DNA from: a virus | IMG/VR virus record: IMGVR_UViG_3300049793_000064 | Coordinates: 1-39,401 of that record | Direction: 5' to 3' (one strand) | Length of the DNA: 39,401 bases | Shown here: positions 30,052 through 38,629 of the stretch, in pieces | Numbering within the stretch: position 1 is the first letter of the stretch | Layout of the letters: each line of letters opens with the position of its first letter | Translations under genes and position numbers: made by a program | Notes under the pieces: generated by a model | Seen by the model: only the letters and a program-made list of their open reading frames with translations | The model's database searches: none | What the model was told of the DNA's origin: nothing

Positions 30052-30052
30052 A

Positions 30053-30406
30053 ATGGCAAGAAAAACATACGCTCAACTGAGTACGCAAGCGCAACAGATT
30101 AAAGTTGAAACCATTTCTAAAGCTAATACAGCCAATAGGGTAGGAATAATGTTACAGGACTTAATAGACACATTATTTAATAATGGTTCATTCATTCCTA
30201 ATTGGGATATGTCAACTAATTTAATGCCGTCTGGATCATTGAGGGGTGATAAGTGGTATGGTATTAATGGGCCGACTACAACGATAACAGTTTTGATCGA
30301 TGGTGTGCCGCAAGTAATACCAAACGGCACAATGGCAGAATCATTAATTGATAATGCATCTACAACGGATACAACACAATGGGCATTTACAACAACAATG
30401 AAATAA
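30053..30406 (+). CDS. Short tail fibre-type protein, 117 aa
   Basis: The N-terminal 45 residues (MARKTYAQLSTQAQQIKVET to LQDLIDTLFN) form an anchor-like helix. I associate this with the start of Bacteroidota phage tail fibres, where a QL-x-QA and a DLIDT motif precede a shaft. The rest is a small beta region (TTTITVLIDGVPQVIPNG). It may be a short fibre or an adaptor for the long fibre encoded two genes downstream. Confidence 0.55.
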   Translation: MARKTYAQLSTQAQQIKVETISKANTANRVGIMLQDLIDTLFNNGSFIPNWDMSTNLMPSGSLRGDKWYGINGPTTTITVLIDGVPQVIPNGTMAESLIDNASTTDTTQWAFTTTMK

Positions 30407-30412
30407 AAAATT

Positions 30413-30808
30413 ATGACACTATCGTTATATATCACTTGCTTTGTCGTTGCGCTTATCGGAATGGCATTACAAACTACTTTAAAATTGCGAGCTATACAGC
30501 AAAAAGCAAAGTCAAATAATATTGAGTTCGTGCCATTAAATTATTTTAAGGATGATTGGTTATCTCTAACCGCATCATTATTAACAATAATTTTAACTCT
30601 GTTCTTTGTTAGCGAAATACTTGAATGGAAATCAGTAGTAATAAATTATGTAAAAATTGGTTTTGCTTTTGTTGGATATACTGGTAGCGACATAATGAGC
30701 AGACTTTTTGGAGTCGTTAATAATAAAATTAATAGTGCTATTGATTACAAAACAACAATAGCAGATCAGGCAACAGGAACAACAGACAAACCAACTCCGG
30801 CAACATGA
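30413..30808 (+). CDS. Membrane protein, holin-like, 131 aa
   Basis: Three hydrophobic segments are visible: residues 3-22, 50-70 (SLTASLLTIILTLFFVSEIL) and 80-98. A polar tail follows, ending in ATGTTDKPTPAT. Three membrane helices in about 130 residues fit a class I holin. The location before the fibre genes, away from the endolysin, argues for caution. The 3' end overlaps the fibre gene (ATGA). Confidence 0.5.
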   Translation: MTLSLYITCFVVALIGMALQTTLKLRAIQQKAKSNNIEFVPLNYFKDDWLSLTASLLTIILTLFFVSEILEWKSVVINYVKIGFAFVGYTGSDIMSRLFGVVNNKINSAIDYKTTIADQATGTTDKPTPAT

Positions 30809-33800
30809 AAAACATATTCATATTTTTACTTTCGATAATTTCACTGTACTGTTTCGGTCAAGTACCTGGTGATTCTACACTCGCGCCTTCAAGTATGACG
30901 CGATTGAATAACTTCTACACAGGCTCATGGATTGCTACCGGAACGAATACGTATGCGGCTACAATTGCAAAAGTTAAGCTTGTTAATAACAAAACTTATT
31001 CAATAAAATTCGCAAACGCGAATAGCGGCACATCTTCTTTCAATCTTAACGCAGGGGGAGCAACGCCTTTAAAAAAATATAACGCAAGTGGCACACTAGT
31101 TGATTTAGTAACGGGGGATATTTGGGAAAATCAAACTTTACGATTTACTTACAACGGGACTAACTTAATTTTATCTAGTGGAGGTAGTTCATTTGCGTTA
31201 ACAAATGGTAACGGTACTACGGCAAACGGTACGGCCGTAGATGTAGGCGGAACCGCTACTGGAAATATAGATTTGGACGTTGTTGGTAATTCAATATTTT
31301 TTCATGGAACTGCAGCAGGAAAAACTAACCAGATAGGATTTTCTAGTGCAGGGGGTGTTTCTATTTATAATAATGGTGGAGGTACTATTGATGTAACCTC
31401 TAGTAATGGAGCGACAAGCACAACTATTAGTATGTCTGCTACTGGAACGCCACAGATTAATTTAGCTGCTCCGGATGTTCAACTTTCAGGCAATGCTGTT
31501 AATGTGCCAACAAATCTAAGCGTACCAACAAGGGCTTATGTTTTAGGGGCTAAGACATTCGCGGGTAAACAAACTTTTGTATCGAGCTTAACTACTGCTG
31601 CTTCTTTTAATATACCAAACGGCACGACTCCCACAACGGGTTTAGTCAATGGTGACGTATGGGGAAACTCTAACCATTTGTGGGGTCGTTTAAATGGCAT
31701 AACGTTACAATTGGATAATGACCCTAGCGCTGGAACAGTAAGCAGTGTTGCAAGTGCAGATGGAAGTATAACAGTTACCAACCCGACAAGTACCGTTGAT
31801 TTGGCTGTAGTGAAGGCTCCTATATGGTCAACAGCTCGTAATCTTGCAGGGAATAGCGTTAATGGATCGGCTAATGTTGCCTTCTCAAATAAGTTTATAG
31901 TTCAGGGCACAACAGATGCGGGGCTTTCTGGCGCTCAATTTCTTGGATCATTAGGAACCGGAATTATAAAAAATACAACATCTACAGGCGTGCTGTCAAT
32001 AGCCGTTGCTGGTGATTTCCCAACTCTTAATCAAAGTACTACAGGTTCATCGGCAACATTAACAACACCAAGGACAATTGGCACAGTAACAGGGGATGCA
32101 ACAAGTGCAGGAAGTTCATTTGATGGTTCAGCTAATAACACGAATGCGTTAACGTTAGCAACTGTGAATAGTAATGTTGGGTCGTTTGGTTCAGCTACGC
32201 AATCACCAACATATACGGTTAACGGAAAGGGGTTAATAACAGCAGCAAGTAATACAACCATTACCCCAGCAGTTGGCTCTATAACAGGACTTGGCACAGG
32301 GGTAGGTACATGGTTGGGTACCCCATCGTATACAAATTTAACCTCTGCATTAACCGGCACAAGTCCTTGGTGGTTAGCGACGGGGACAACAACCATAACC
32401 GGCAATACAACACAGTCAGGTGCATTCACTAATACATCAGCCTTAAATGGTGAGATCATAACACAAAATGCAATTGCGACAAGTGGCATACCCGCCTTAC
32501 TTATAACACCGGGGCCACACACAACATTAACAGCTTCTGGGGAATTCCCTAATTTTAAAGTAGCCGCATCTTCCCAACAATGGGCAACCGGTGCAATCAC
32601 AAATCAAAGATTTAATTACTTTGATTCTCCCACTATGAATTTTGTCGGGGCATCCACAGTAACAAATGCATATGGTACATGGCTTGAAAAACCAATTGCA
32701 GGAACTAATGCCACATTTACAAACAATTGGGCATTAGGTGTGAATGGAAATATTAAACAGACCGCAGACTTTACAAGGGATGCTCAGTATCCTTTTCAGT
32801 TGATCGGTACAATGAATAGTTCACCTACAACGAATCAAATAGGAGCTTATTTCGAATATACAACAGCAGGTTCTAACGCATCATTTGGTCAGTATGGACT
32901 TTCAATATACCTGAAAGCTGGATACACGGGATCAAAATTAACACAAGGACTAAACTTTTATAATGAAGCATTAGGTACAGGCACAAGGACAATAGGCCAA
33001 AATGGAAACGGTAATTTTGGAATACTTGGACAAAGTGTTGGTACAGGAACAGGCCACCGTATAGGCTCATGGACTGAAGCCGGTGGTGGCGCAGTAAATG
33101 TTGGCATGGAGGGAGTCTCTAATAGAGATAAAAATGGAGCTACTAATATGGGCGTTATTGGTATTGCTAAAAATGATGGTACTACACCGGTACAAATCGC
33201 TGGGTTTTTTGTAAACGGTAATACAGCCGCAGTGCCTACAACATCAGCAACGGTTATAATGGACAACGGATCTTATACAAATCCTGTTTTATTAGCTCGG
33301 GTTAACGCAACAACTAAACTAACAATAGACGGGACTGGTCAATTGGGAATAGGTGTTACACCATCTGCCTCTCTAGTTCATATTGCAACTGGAACTACAA
33401 CACAGGGCCAATTAAAATTTGATGCAACAACGTTTTTAACCACCCCAGCAGGAGGTGTTCAGGAGTATAGTAACGGATTTTACAATACTAAAAACAGTGG
33501 CTTGAGGTATGGTGTAGGGGGAAGTATTTTTGAAGCCTTCACCGATGCGGGTAATACTTCTACAACAGAAACCGATATACACAGTTATACAACTCCAGCA
33601 AATACATTAGAAGTTAATGGCGCACAAGTCAAAGCACAGTATGGTATAAACTTTGTTAACTCAACATCGACAAAGCAGGTTAAAGTATATTTTGGCGGCA
33701 CTGCCATTTTTGATTCAGGGGCATTAACTACAACCGCTACAGGATCGGTTAGCTTAGACGTTACCCTCATTAGAGTAAGTAGTACAGTTATAAGATATAA

Positions 33801-33987
33801 TATTGATATGGATGCAAGCGGGGTGTCAGTGTTATCAGGTGCCGCAGTTGGGGAGTTAACGGCATTGGTTCTATCTAATACAAATATATTAAAAGTAACA
33901 GGTACAGCCGCCGGAGCGGGAGCGGCTACTAATGATATAGTTTTAAAACTTGCTAGCGGATCAATTAATTTAGTATCACATAACTAA
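30805..33987 (+). CDS. Long tail fibre with N-terminal signal peptide, 1060 aa
   Basis: Residues 1-19 (MKNIFIFLLSIISLYCFGQ) are a Bacteroidota-type Sec signal peptide. The rest is a Gly/Thr/Ser/Asn-rich beta-structured fibre. Repeating elements such as GTVSSVASADGSITVTNPTSTVDL (about residues 310-333) and a VTGDATSAGSSFDGSANNTN segment near residue 430 are typical of phage fibre shafts. The C-terminal 110 residues (STKQVKVYFGGTAIFDSGAL, then VSLDVTLIRVSSTVIRYNID) resemble a beta-sandwich tip domain. Receptor binding is the expected role. The signal peptide is odd for a virion part assembled in the cytoplasm. Confidence 0.75.
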   Translation: MKNIFIFLLSIISLYCFGQVPGDSTLAPSSMTRLNNFYTGSWIATGTNTYAATIAKVKLVNNKTYSIKFANANSGTSSFNLNAGGATPLKKYNASGTLVDLVTGDIWENQTLRFTYNGTNLILSSGGSSFALTNGNGTTANGTAVDVGGTATGNIDLDVVGNSIFFHGTAAGKTNQIGFSSAGGVSIYNNGGGTIDVTSSNGATSTTISMSATGTPQINLAAPDVQLSGNAVNVPTNLSVPTRAYVLGAKTFAGKQTFVSSLTTAASFNIPNGTTPTTGLVNGDVWGNSNHLWGRLNGITLQLDNDPSAGTVSSVASADGSITVTNPTSTVDLAVVKAPIWSTARNLAGNSVNGSANVAFSNKFIVQGTTDAGLSGAQFLGSLGTGIIKNTTSTGVLSIAVAGDFPTLNQSTTGSSATLTTPRTIGTVTGDATSAGSSFDGSANNTNALTLATVNSNVGSFGSATQSPTYTVNGKGLITAASNTTITPAVGSITGLGTGVGTWLGTPSYTNLTSALTGTSPWWLATGTTTITGNTTQSGAFTNTSALNGEIITQNAIATSGIPALLITPGPHTTLTASGEFPNFKVAASSQQWATGAITNQRFNYFDSPTMNFVGASTVTNAYGTWLEKPIAGTNATFTNNWALGVNGNIKQTADFTRDAQYPFQLIGTMNSSPTTNQIGAYFEYTTAGSNASFGQYGLSIYLKAGYTGSKLTQGLNFYNEALGTGTRTIGQNGNGNFGILGQSVGTGTGHRIGSWTEAGGGAVNVGMEGVSNRDKNGATNMGVIGIAKNDGTTPVQIAGFFVNGNTAAVPTTSATVIMDNGSYTNPVLLARVNATTKLTIDGTGQLGIGVTPSASLVHIATGTTTQGQLKFDATTFLTTPAGGVQEYSNGFYNTKNSGLRYGVGGSIFEAFTDAGNTSTTETDIHSYTTPANTLEVNGAQVKAQYGINFVNSTSTKQVKVYFGGTAIFDSGALTTTATGSVSLDVTLIRVSSTVIRYNIDMDASGVSVLSGAAVGELTALVLSNTNILKVTGTAAGAGAATNDIVLKLASGSINLVSHN

Positions 33988-33993
33988 CTATAA

Positions 33994-35898
33994 ATGAAAA
34001 AATTACTACTCTTAATTTTACTATTACCTGTTTTTGCACAAGCTCAAACAGATTCAAGCGCACTTACAATTCAAAAAAGACTTATTGCAAAAGCCACAAC
34101 TTTAAATCAATCAGTTGGACACGGATCGTATGATAAATTAAATGACGGCAGAATATTCGCAACATTGGTATTAGGTGCAAATGGTGAGGAGAACTCACGG
34201 TATCAAATTTATGGACAATATTCAAGTGACAATGGTAATACATGGACAACTCCATATGTCTGCATTCCATTAGTCGGCACACAACAATACAATTCAGGTG
34301 AGTCTGTTTATTTTCAGGATGACAGCACTCTAATAATGATTTACTTAGTCTTAGAGCATGATCTCACCACTAGAATAAAATATGCAAAGTCAACGGACAA
34401 AGGGCTAACATGGCCCATCTATGATGTTACGCTTTATGGGGATGCTACAAGTCATTTTGATCCGGGCGCGGACAGAATAGTAAAGCTTAAAGACGGATCA
34501 TTAATTTATCCATTTTCTAAATGTGTTGGAGGCCTAGATTGTGGATCTCAAAACGGAATTTATAACGGGTTAATGTTAAAAAGTACTGACAATGGCAATA
34601 CGTGGAATCTTATCAATGTTGCCGTAACACATAGTTCTGGGCTTGTAACACAAACAGGTATTTATCAATTTGAAACGGGAGAGGTTCAAATGTATTTTCG
34701 TGCCCGTGGTAATGTAGTTGGGTTTGTTAAGTTTACTAATACAGCATTAACTACTTACACAGAATTAGCTTCTAATCTCAATGCGAACAATCAACCATCG
34801 ACGATAAAATATTATCCTGAGTTTCGTACGCTTGTCGCATTCGTGGGGCCACCGACACAAACGCCTGTACGAACGCGATTGCATATGTATTGTAGTTACG
34901 ATCACGGAGTTAGTTGGTTCTTTAAATATGCAGTGGAAGATAATGTAGCCGGGGTAAATTGGCAAGCAACCGGAGGCTTTCAAAACATTATAGACGGTAA
35001 GCTTAATTTTGTTTATTATAGATTTAATAGTATTGGATATTCAGACGGGTGGATATGGTCAGCACCACAAACCATAATTGGAGGGTTAGATTTAACATCG
35101 GGCACAGGGCTGATTGCAATAGGTAACAACGCAGGACTAACAACAACTAACTTTTTGCCGGTCACCACAATTGAATCTAATCAAATTATTTCTTATCACA
35201 CCCCATTTAGACTTCGTGCAAGAGTAGACGCTATTCCAGCTAATAATTATGCGCCATTGGCATTTATTGGGCAATATGGAGGCGGTCAATATAGCCAAAC
35301 ACCGGGCACAACATCAACAAGCGACCTGTTTCAAGTATGGGATGGTAATCAAAATTTGGCTGCATTACATTTATCCGGTTTCTGGACGGCAAGAGTAGGC
35401 AATATAATGAGATATGCAACCGATGCATTAGCAATGAATGAGCAAGGAACATTGCCAGGCTCAATTTATTGGAACACGACGGACGGGGCTTTAAAAATGA
35501 AAGTTGGATCTAGTACTACTTATGAAAATTGGTGTTATCCAAACGGAATAAATAGAAGGTTAACTACAACTGATGCAACAGCAACAACTATCGTTTCTTA
35601 TCAATTACCTAACGTTTCGAGCGGCGAAATGACAGCGACGATCATTGTACGAAACCCTGCGACAAATGAAACGGGAAGTATAAAAGTATCCCGGCCTGCA
35701 CGAAGGCTATATGGAAGTGTTACATTACCGGGGTCAACAGTGGTAGAGAGGGCGTACAACGGTGATGCAGCATTAAGCGGCATTACAATAGACTTTTTTC
35801 CAGACCCTTCAAATAGCTGGGCGGTAGCGATTAGAGTTACAGGACTTGCGAGTACAACAATTTTATGGGGCCTTAAAATGGATATTAACCTAGACTAA
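33994..35898 (+). CDS. BNR/sialidase-like beta-propeller protein with signal peptide, 634 aa
   Basis: Residues 1-18 (MKKLLLLILLLPVFAQAQ) are a signal peptide. Four Asp-boxes occur: SSDNGNTW (77-84), STDKGLTW (133-140), STDNGNTW (197-204) and SYDHGVSW (301-308). They mark a sialidase-type beta-propeller, about residues 25-350. From about 370 on the protein is fibre-like (GIAIGNNAG-type and SIYWNTTDGALKMKVGS segments) with a beta-rich tip. It could degrade or bind host surface sugars. I cannot confirm the arginine triad of true sialidases, so the activity is open. Confidence 0.72.
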   Translation: MKKLLLLILLLPVFAQAQTDSSALTIQKRLIAKATTLNQSVGHGSYDKLNDGRIFATLVLGANGEENSRYQIYGQYSSDNGNTWTTPYVCIPLVGTQQYNSGESVYFQDDSTLIMIYLVLEHDLTTRIKYAKSTDKGLTWPIYDVTLYGDATSHFDPGADRIVKLKDGSLIYPFSKCVGGLDCGSQNGIYNGLMLKSTDNGNTWNLINVAVTHSSGLVTQTGIYQFETGEVQMYFRARGNVVGFVKFTNTALTTYTELASNLNANNQPSTIKYYPEFRTLVAFVGPPTQTPVRTRLHMYCSYDHGVSWFFKYAVEDNVAGVNWQATGGFQNIIDGKLNFVYYRFNSIGYSDGWIWSAPQTIIGGLDLTSGTGLIAIGNNAGLTTTNFLPVTTIESNQIISYHTPFRLRARVDAIPANNYAPLAFIGQYGGGQYSQTPGTTSTSDLFQVWDGNQNLAALHLSGFWTARVGNIMRYATDALAMNEQGTLPGSIYWNTTDGALKMKVGSSTTYENWCYPNGINRRLTTTDATATTIVSYQLPNVSSGEMTATIIVRNPATNETGSIKVSRPARRLYGSVTLPGSTVVERAYNGDAALSGITIDFFPDPSNSWAVAIRVTGLASTTILWGLKMDINLD

Positions 35899-35901
35899 AA
35901 T

Positions 35902-36126
35902 ATGAAAGAGATTAAAATTAGAATTGAGACATTAAACGGTCAAAGTCTTATTAACGATAACCTTGTTAATGTTATCACAAGCGGCATATTTACAGCCTCA
36001 CGTATTGATTTGACCGGAGAGCAGCGATTAAGCGTTCGAGATATGGGCAGTGATGTAATGGAACTGACAGTTAAAATTGATGCGGTTAATCTTCAGAAAG
36101 TAATTGATTGCGCGAATAGCCAATAA
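35902..36126 (+). CDS. Small beta-rich protein, 74 aa
   Basis: The product begins MKEIKIRIETLNGQSLINDN and alternates short strands (RLSVRDMGSDVMELTVKIDA). It could be a small cap, chaperone or adaptor for the fibre encoded upstream. It has no membrane segment and no recognised motif. It lies three bases after the stop of the sialidase-like gene. Confidence 0.5.
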   Translation: MKEIKIRIETLNGQSLINDNLVNVITSGIFTASRIDLTGEQRLSVRDMGSDVMELTVKIDAVNLQKVIDCANSQ

Positions 36127-36171
36127 ATAAGGTATTGAAAAAATGCTTAAATTGAATGAGTAAATTTATGC

Positions 36172-36369
36172 ATGAGTGGAGTTTTAGCAATTGGCCTAAT
36201 AATAATAGCAATTAAGCTAACGTCAAATACGTATCTAAAAAGAAGAAAGAAATTTGAGCTTCATAAATTAAATGAAAGGCTTAAAAATAGCGAGAATGAG
36301 GTTAATGAGTTGACAGAGAAGCTTAACAAAATGATAAAAAAATATGAGTACAAAAAAACATCTGATTGA
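36172..36369 (+). CDS. Membrane-anchored coiled-coil protein, 65 aa
   Basis: One N-terminal membrane segment (residues 2-16, GVLAIGLIIIAIKL) is followed by a basic stretch (KRRKKFELHK). A coiled coil (LNERLKNSENEVNELTEKLNKM) comes next. This is the shape of an inner-membrane spanin or holin accessory. Its 3' end overlaps the next frame by 26 bases. It opens the lysis block. Confidence 0.5.
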   Translation: MSGVLAIGLIIIAIKLTSNTYLKRRKKFELHKLNERLKNSENEVNELTEKLNKMIKKYEYKKTSD

Positions 36370-36499
36370 TTTAATAGATTATCTAGAGAAGGCTTTGGAG
36401 AAAGCAAAACAGGCTATTGAAAAAGAAGAGCGTAACGACTCAACGGTTAATAGCTCAGAAACTACTCCCGAAAATCCACCACCAACACCTCCGCATTGA
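36344..36499 (+). CDS. Small soluble helical protein with Pro-rich tail, 51 aa
   Basis: The frame starts inside the preceding gene (ATG at 36344), out of frame, and its TGA overlaps the TTG start of the next gene. The product begins MSTKKHLIDLIDYLEKALEK, a charged helix, and ends with NPPPTPPH. No signal peptide or membrane part is seen. Nested short genes are common in lysis blocks, where outer-membrane spanins are sometimes nested, but there is no lipobox here. Confidence 0.4.
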   Translation: MSTKKHLIDLIDYLEKALEKAKQAIEKEERNDSTVNSSETTPENPPPTPPH

Positions 36500-36915
36500 T
36501 TAGGCTACAGGATCAGATTAAAAAAATAGATGCATTGCTATTGATTTTAATAGCGATAGCATTAAATAGGTGTACGGATTGGTTACCGGAGCATTGCTAT
36601 ATCCATCCATTCCCATTTTATGAGATAGTAGATAAGTTTGGTAATGCAGTTGGCATCACCATACAATCTTATTTTTTCATGATATGCCTACATTTTTTCG
36701 CTATCTTTTATTGGAATTATACCCTAAAAAAGACACCAAATGAGAAGCCCTTATTTTGGTGTTTTAGAGGAATAGAAATATTATCGTTATTTGATTTCGT
36801 TTTGATATATGAAAAGGCATTTATTCATATAGGATCGTTCGGATTGCAGTTTACAGACTTAAAAATTTTATTCTACGCAACACTTTATATTTTATGGAAA
36901 GCTGGCAAGTTATAA
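36496..36915 (+). CDS. Multi-pass membrane protein with TTG start, 139 aa
   Basis: The start is TTG at 36496, overlapping the previous stop as TTGA, because no ATG lies in the first 60 codons. About four hydrophobic segments are visible: residues 11-24, 52-75, 90-105 and 115-135. A short loop with two cysteines is also present. The topology fits a holin or holin accessory. The 3' end overlaps the next gene by 22 bases. Confidence 0.5.
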   Translation: MIRLQDQIKKIDALLLILIAIALNRCTDWLPEHCYIHPFPFYEIVDKFGNAVGITIQSYFFMICLHFFAIFYWNYTLKKTPNEKPLFWCFRGIEILSLFDFVLIYEKAFIHIGSFGLQFTDLKILFYATLYILWKAGKL

Positions 36916-37154
36916 TAATCTCTTTGGCTGTGGGGGCATTTGGATCGGTTGGCGCATGGGTATTACTAAATTTAATATCGCATGATAAGTCAATATCTAA
37001 AATGCAATCGGGCATGACTTCATTAGAGACAAGTGTTAAGACTTTAAGCACATCGTTAGATAATTTCAGCGATAGATTAGATGGCCTTGGTGATCGACTT
37101 GACGGATTCATAAATAAGGAGTTGGATACACTGAAAAACTTTTTGGGGCGATGA
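36894..37154 (+). CDS. N-terminal membrane anchor with coiled coil, 86 aa
   Basis: One membrane segment (residues 5-28, VIIISLAVGAFGSVGAWVLLNLI) is followed by a long heptad region (MTSLETSVKTLSTSLDNFSDRLDGLGDRLDGF). This is the layout of holin-associated or hemolysin-like phage proteins. It overlaps the endolysin gene by four bases, so it probably acts with it in membrane or envelope disruption. Confidence 0.55.
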   Translation: MESWQVIIISLAVGAFGSVGAWVLLNLISHDKSISKMQSGMTSLETSVKTLSTSLDNFSDRLDGLGDRLDGFINKELDTLKNFLGR

Positions 37155-37648
37155 TAATGACACCAAGCGAAATTGCACGCGCGTACATTGGAAAATTAGA
37201 AAAGCCTAACAACTCAGGGTTTCAAGATGCGGAATTTGAAAAAGAAATGATTTCGCTGGGCGAGTGGGCAAAAGGCTATTCATGGTGCGCCTGCTTTGCG
37301 ACCATGTGTTTTCGAAAAGCGTATCCAGATAGATCAGATAAATTGAAATTAACATTCGACCCGTCAACCAGAAAAACTTTAGATAACTTCAGAGCCGCAA
37401 AATATACCATTTCGGTTAGTCCCGTAAAAGAGGCGCTTGTTATTTGGGGAGACTATGAGGGCAGTAAATTAACATATATGGGACACGCAGGAATCGTAAG
37501 TGAGGTTATTGATAAAAATACATTTAAGAGTATAGAGGGGAACACAAGCGGTGGAGGTTCAAGAAATGGAGATCGTGTATGGGAGCATCTTAGAACCACG
37601 GCTATTAAGCCTAATGGATTGAATGTATTGGGATTTGTAATTATCTGA
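37151..37648 (+). CDS. Endolysin, CHAP/NlpC-P60-type peptidoglycan hydrolase, 165 aa
   Basis: The catalytic pattern is clear. Cys46 lies in GYSWCACFATM, His112 in MGHAGIVSEV, and a polar third residue near Glu129-Asn131 in SIEGNTSGGG. This is the Cys-His layout of CHAP and NlpC/P60 enzymes, which cut peptide bonds or amides in peptidoglycan. No signal peptide is seen, so release needs a holin, probably one of the membrane proteins encoded upstream. The start may be ATG at 37151 or Met3 at 37157. A small hairpin follows the stop. Confidence 0.83.
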   Translation: MIMTPSEIARAYIGKLEKPNNSGFQDAEFEKEMISLGEWAKGYSWCACFATMCFRKAYPDRSDKLKLTFDPSTRKTLDNFRAAKYTISVSPVKEALVIWGDYEGSKLTYMGHAGIVSEVIDKNTFKSIEGNTSGGGSRNGDRVWEHLRTTAIKPNGLNVLGFVII

Positions 37649-37657
37649 AAATAAAGA

Positions 37658-37676
37658 ACCCGACTATTAATCGGGT
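37658..37676 (+). terminator. Hairpin after the endolysin gene, weak terminator candidate
   Basis: ACCCGA (37658-37663) pairs with TCGGGT (37671-37676) around a 7-nt loop. No T-run follows, so it may be an mRNA-stabilising hairpin and not a terminator. The rest of the 84-bp gap holds nothing I recognise. Confidence 0.4.
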
Positions 37677-37732
37677 CAGTAGGTTAGCCTTTAAAACTTA
37701 GCAGTAATTGCTCCACCACGCAATACAAAAAT

Positions 37733-38359
37733 ATGAAAATAGCAGCATACGTACAAATAGGAATAACCGCAATACTGATAATTATCATCCTGGCAATGCT
37801 TTTTTCCAAAGGCAATAAAAAGGAGTTAGGAAACATTCAGGATAAATACGATTCAGTAGCCAGACCTCATCTTAAAAAGTATGCTATTCTAGAGCAACAC
37901 GCACAAATTACTGATAGTCATTTAAAAGAAACCAAACAAAAGGCCAAAACTGATTCAATTTCGTATAAAAAGACAACATCAAGACTCCGTAAAGAATTAG
38001 CCATGGCTAAATTTACCGGTAACGCATCCATGGTTCCGGAAGATTCCGTACAATTAGCAATGGACTGCCTGGAAAAACGACCGTATTACGATTCAATCTC
38101 AACTACTCAGGAAATTCGAATAGTTCAATTGGAGAAAGAAAAGGCAGAATTAGTCAAAGACTACGAGTCTATAATGGATGACAACCAAGCAGAAAAGAAT
38201 GAGATACAAGCCATTATTGATTTAAAGGACAAGGAAATTAAAGAGATAGCTAAAAGGGCAAGCAAAAGGTTTAGTGTTGGGCCGCACGCAGGATATGACC
38301 CTTTTCAAAATAAGCCTTCATTTGGTGTCAGTGTTCAATATACTTTATTTAGATTTTAG
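37733..38359 (+). CDS. Spanin-like protein: membrane anchor, coiled coil, beta C-terminus, 208 aa
   Basis: A membrane segment (residues 5-25, AYVQIGITAILIIIILAMLF) is followed by a long coiled-coil region (about 30-180). A C-terminal segment then follows, RFSVGPHAGYDPFQNKPSFGVSVQYTLFRF. This last part looks like two outer-membrane beta-strands ending in Phe, as in bacterial outer-membrane proteins. Such a protein could bridge both membranes alone and act as a one-component spanin. It has no lipobox. It lies after the endolysin and meets the leftward operon tail to tail with a 15-base overlap. Confidence 0.6.
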   Translation: MKIAAYVQIGITAILIIIILAMLFSKGNKKELGNIQDKYDSVARPHLKKYAILEQHAQITDSHLKETKQKAKTDSISYKKTTSRLRKELAMAKFTGNASMVPEDSVQLAMDCLEKRPYYDSISTTQEIRIVQLEKEKAELVKDYESIMDDNQAEKNEIQAIIDLKDKEIKEIAKRASKRFSVGPHAGYDPFQNKPSFGVSVQYTLFRF

Positions 38360-38623
38360 TTTACGTTCATTTTTGCGCCTGTCTCTTCTATTCTCTCTCC
38401 CCGTCTTTACGTGTCCGTGGATGTATAATGGTTCAAAAATTGGCAGTGATTTTATTTTCATTCTTGTAGTATTCGAAAAGTCATCGGGCATCAATCCTTG
38501 TTCTTTAGCCTCATCATATGTTACTAAAATAACATCATCACCAAACTTCTCTTTCATCATTTGATGCATTAAGGCGGTTTTACCTTCACTTGATCCAATA
38601 ATTAGAATCTTTTTTGGCTCCAT
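38345..38623 (-). CDS. P-loop-like small protein, 92 aa
   Basis: The N-terminus has a strand and a loop like a Walker A motif (KKILIIGSSEGKTALMHQM), but with one residue fewer than GxxxxGK[TS]. No Walker B is evident. The C-terminal 20 residues are very basic (KTGRENRRDRRKNERKLKSK) and probably bind nucleic acid. It is the last gene of the leftward operon. Its 3' end overlaps the spanin-like gene by 15 bases on the opposite strand. Confidence 0.55.
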   Translation of the reverse strand: MEPKKILIIGSSEGKTALMHQMMKEKFGDDVILVTYDEAKEQGLMPDDFSNTTRMKIKSLPIFEPLYIHGHVKTGRENRRDRRKNERKLKSK

Positions 38624-38629
38624 GATATT

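Noticed and set aside
31536-33770. Several long minus-strand frames opposite the tail fibre gene
   Set aside because: They are shadows of the Thr/Gly/Asn-rich fibre codons, show low-complexity Val/Pro sequence, and lack any domain pattern.
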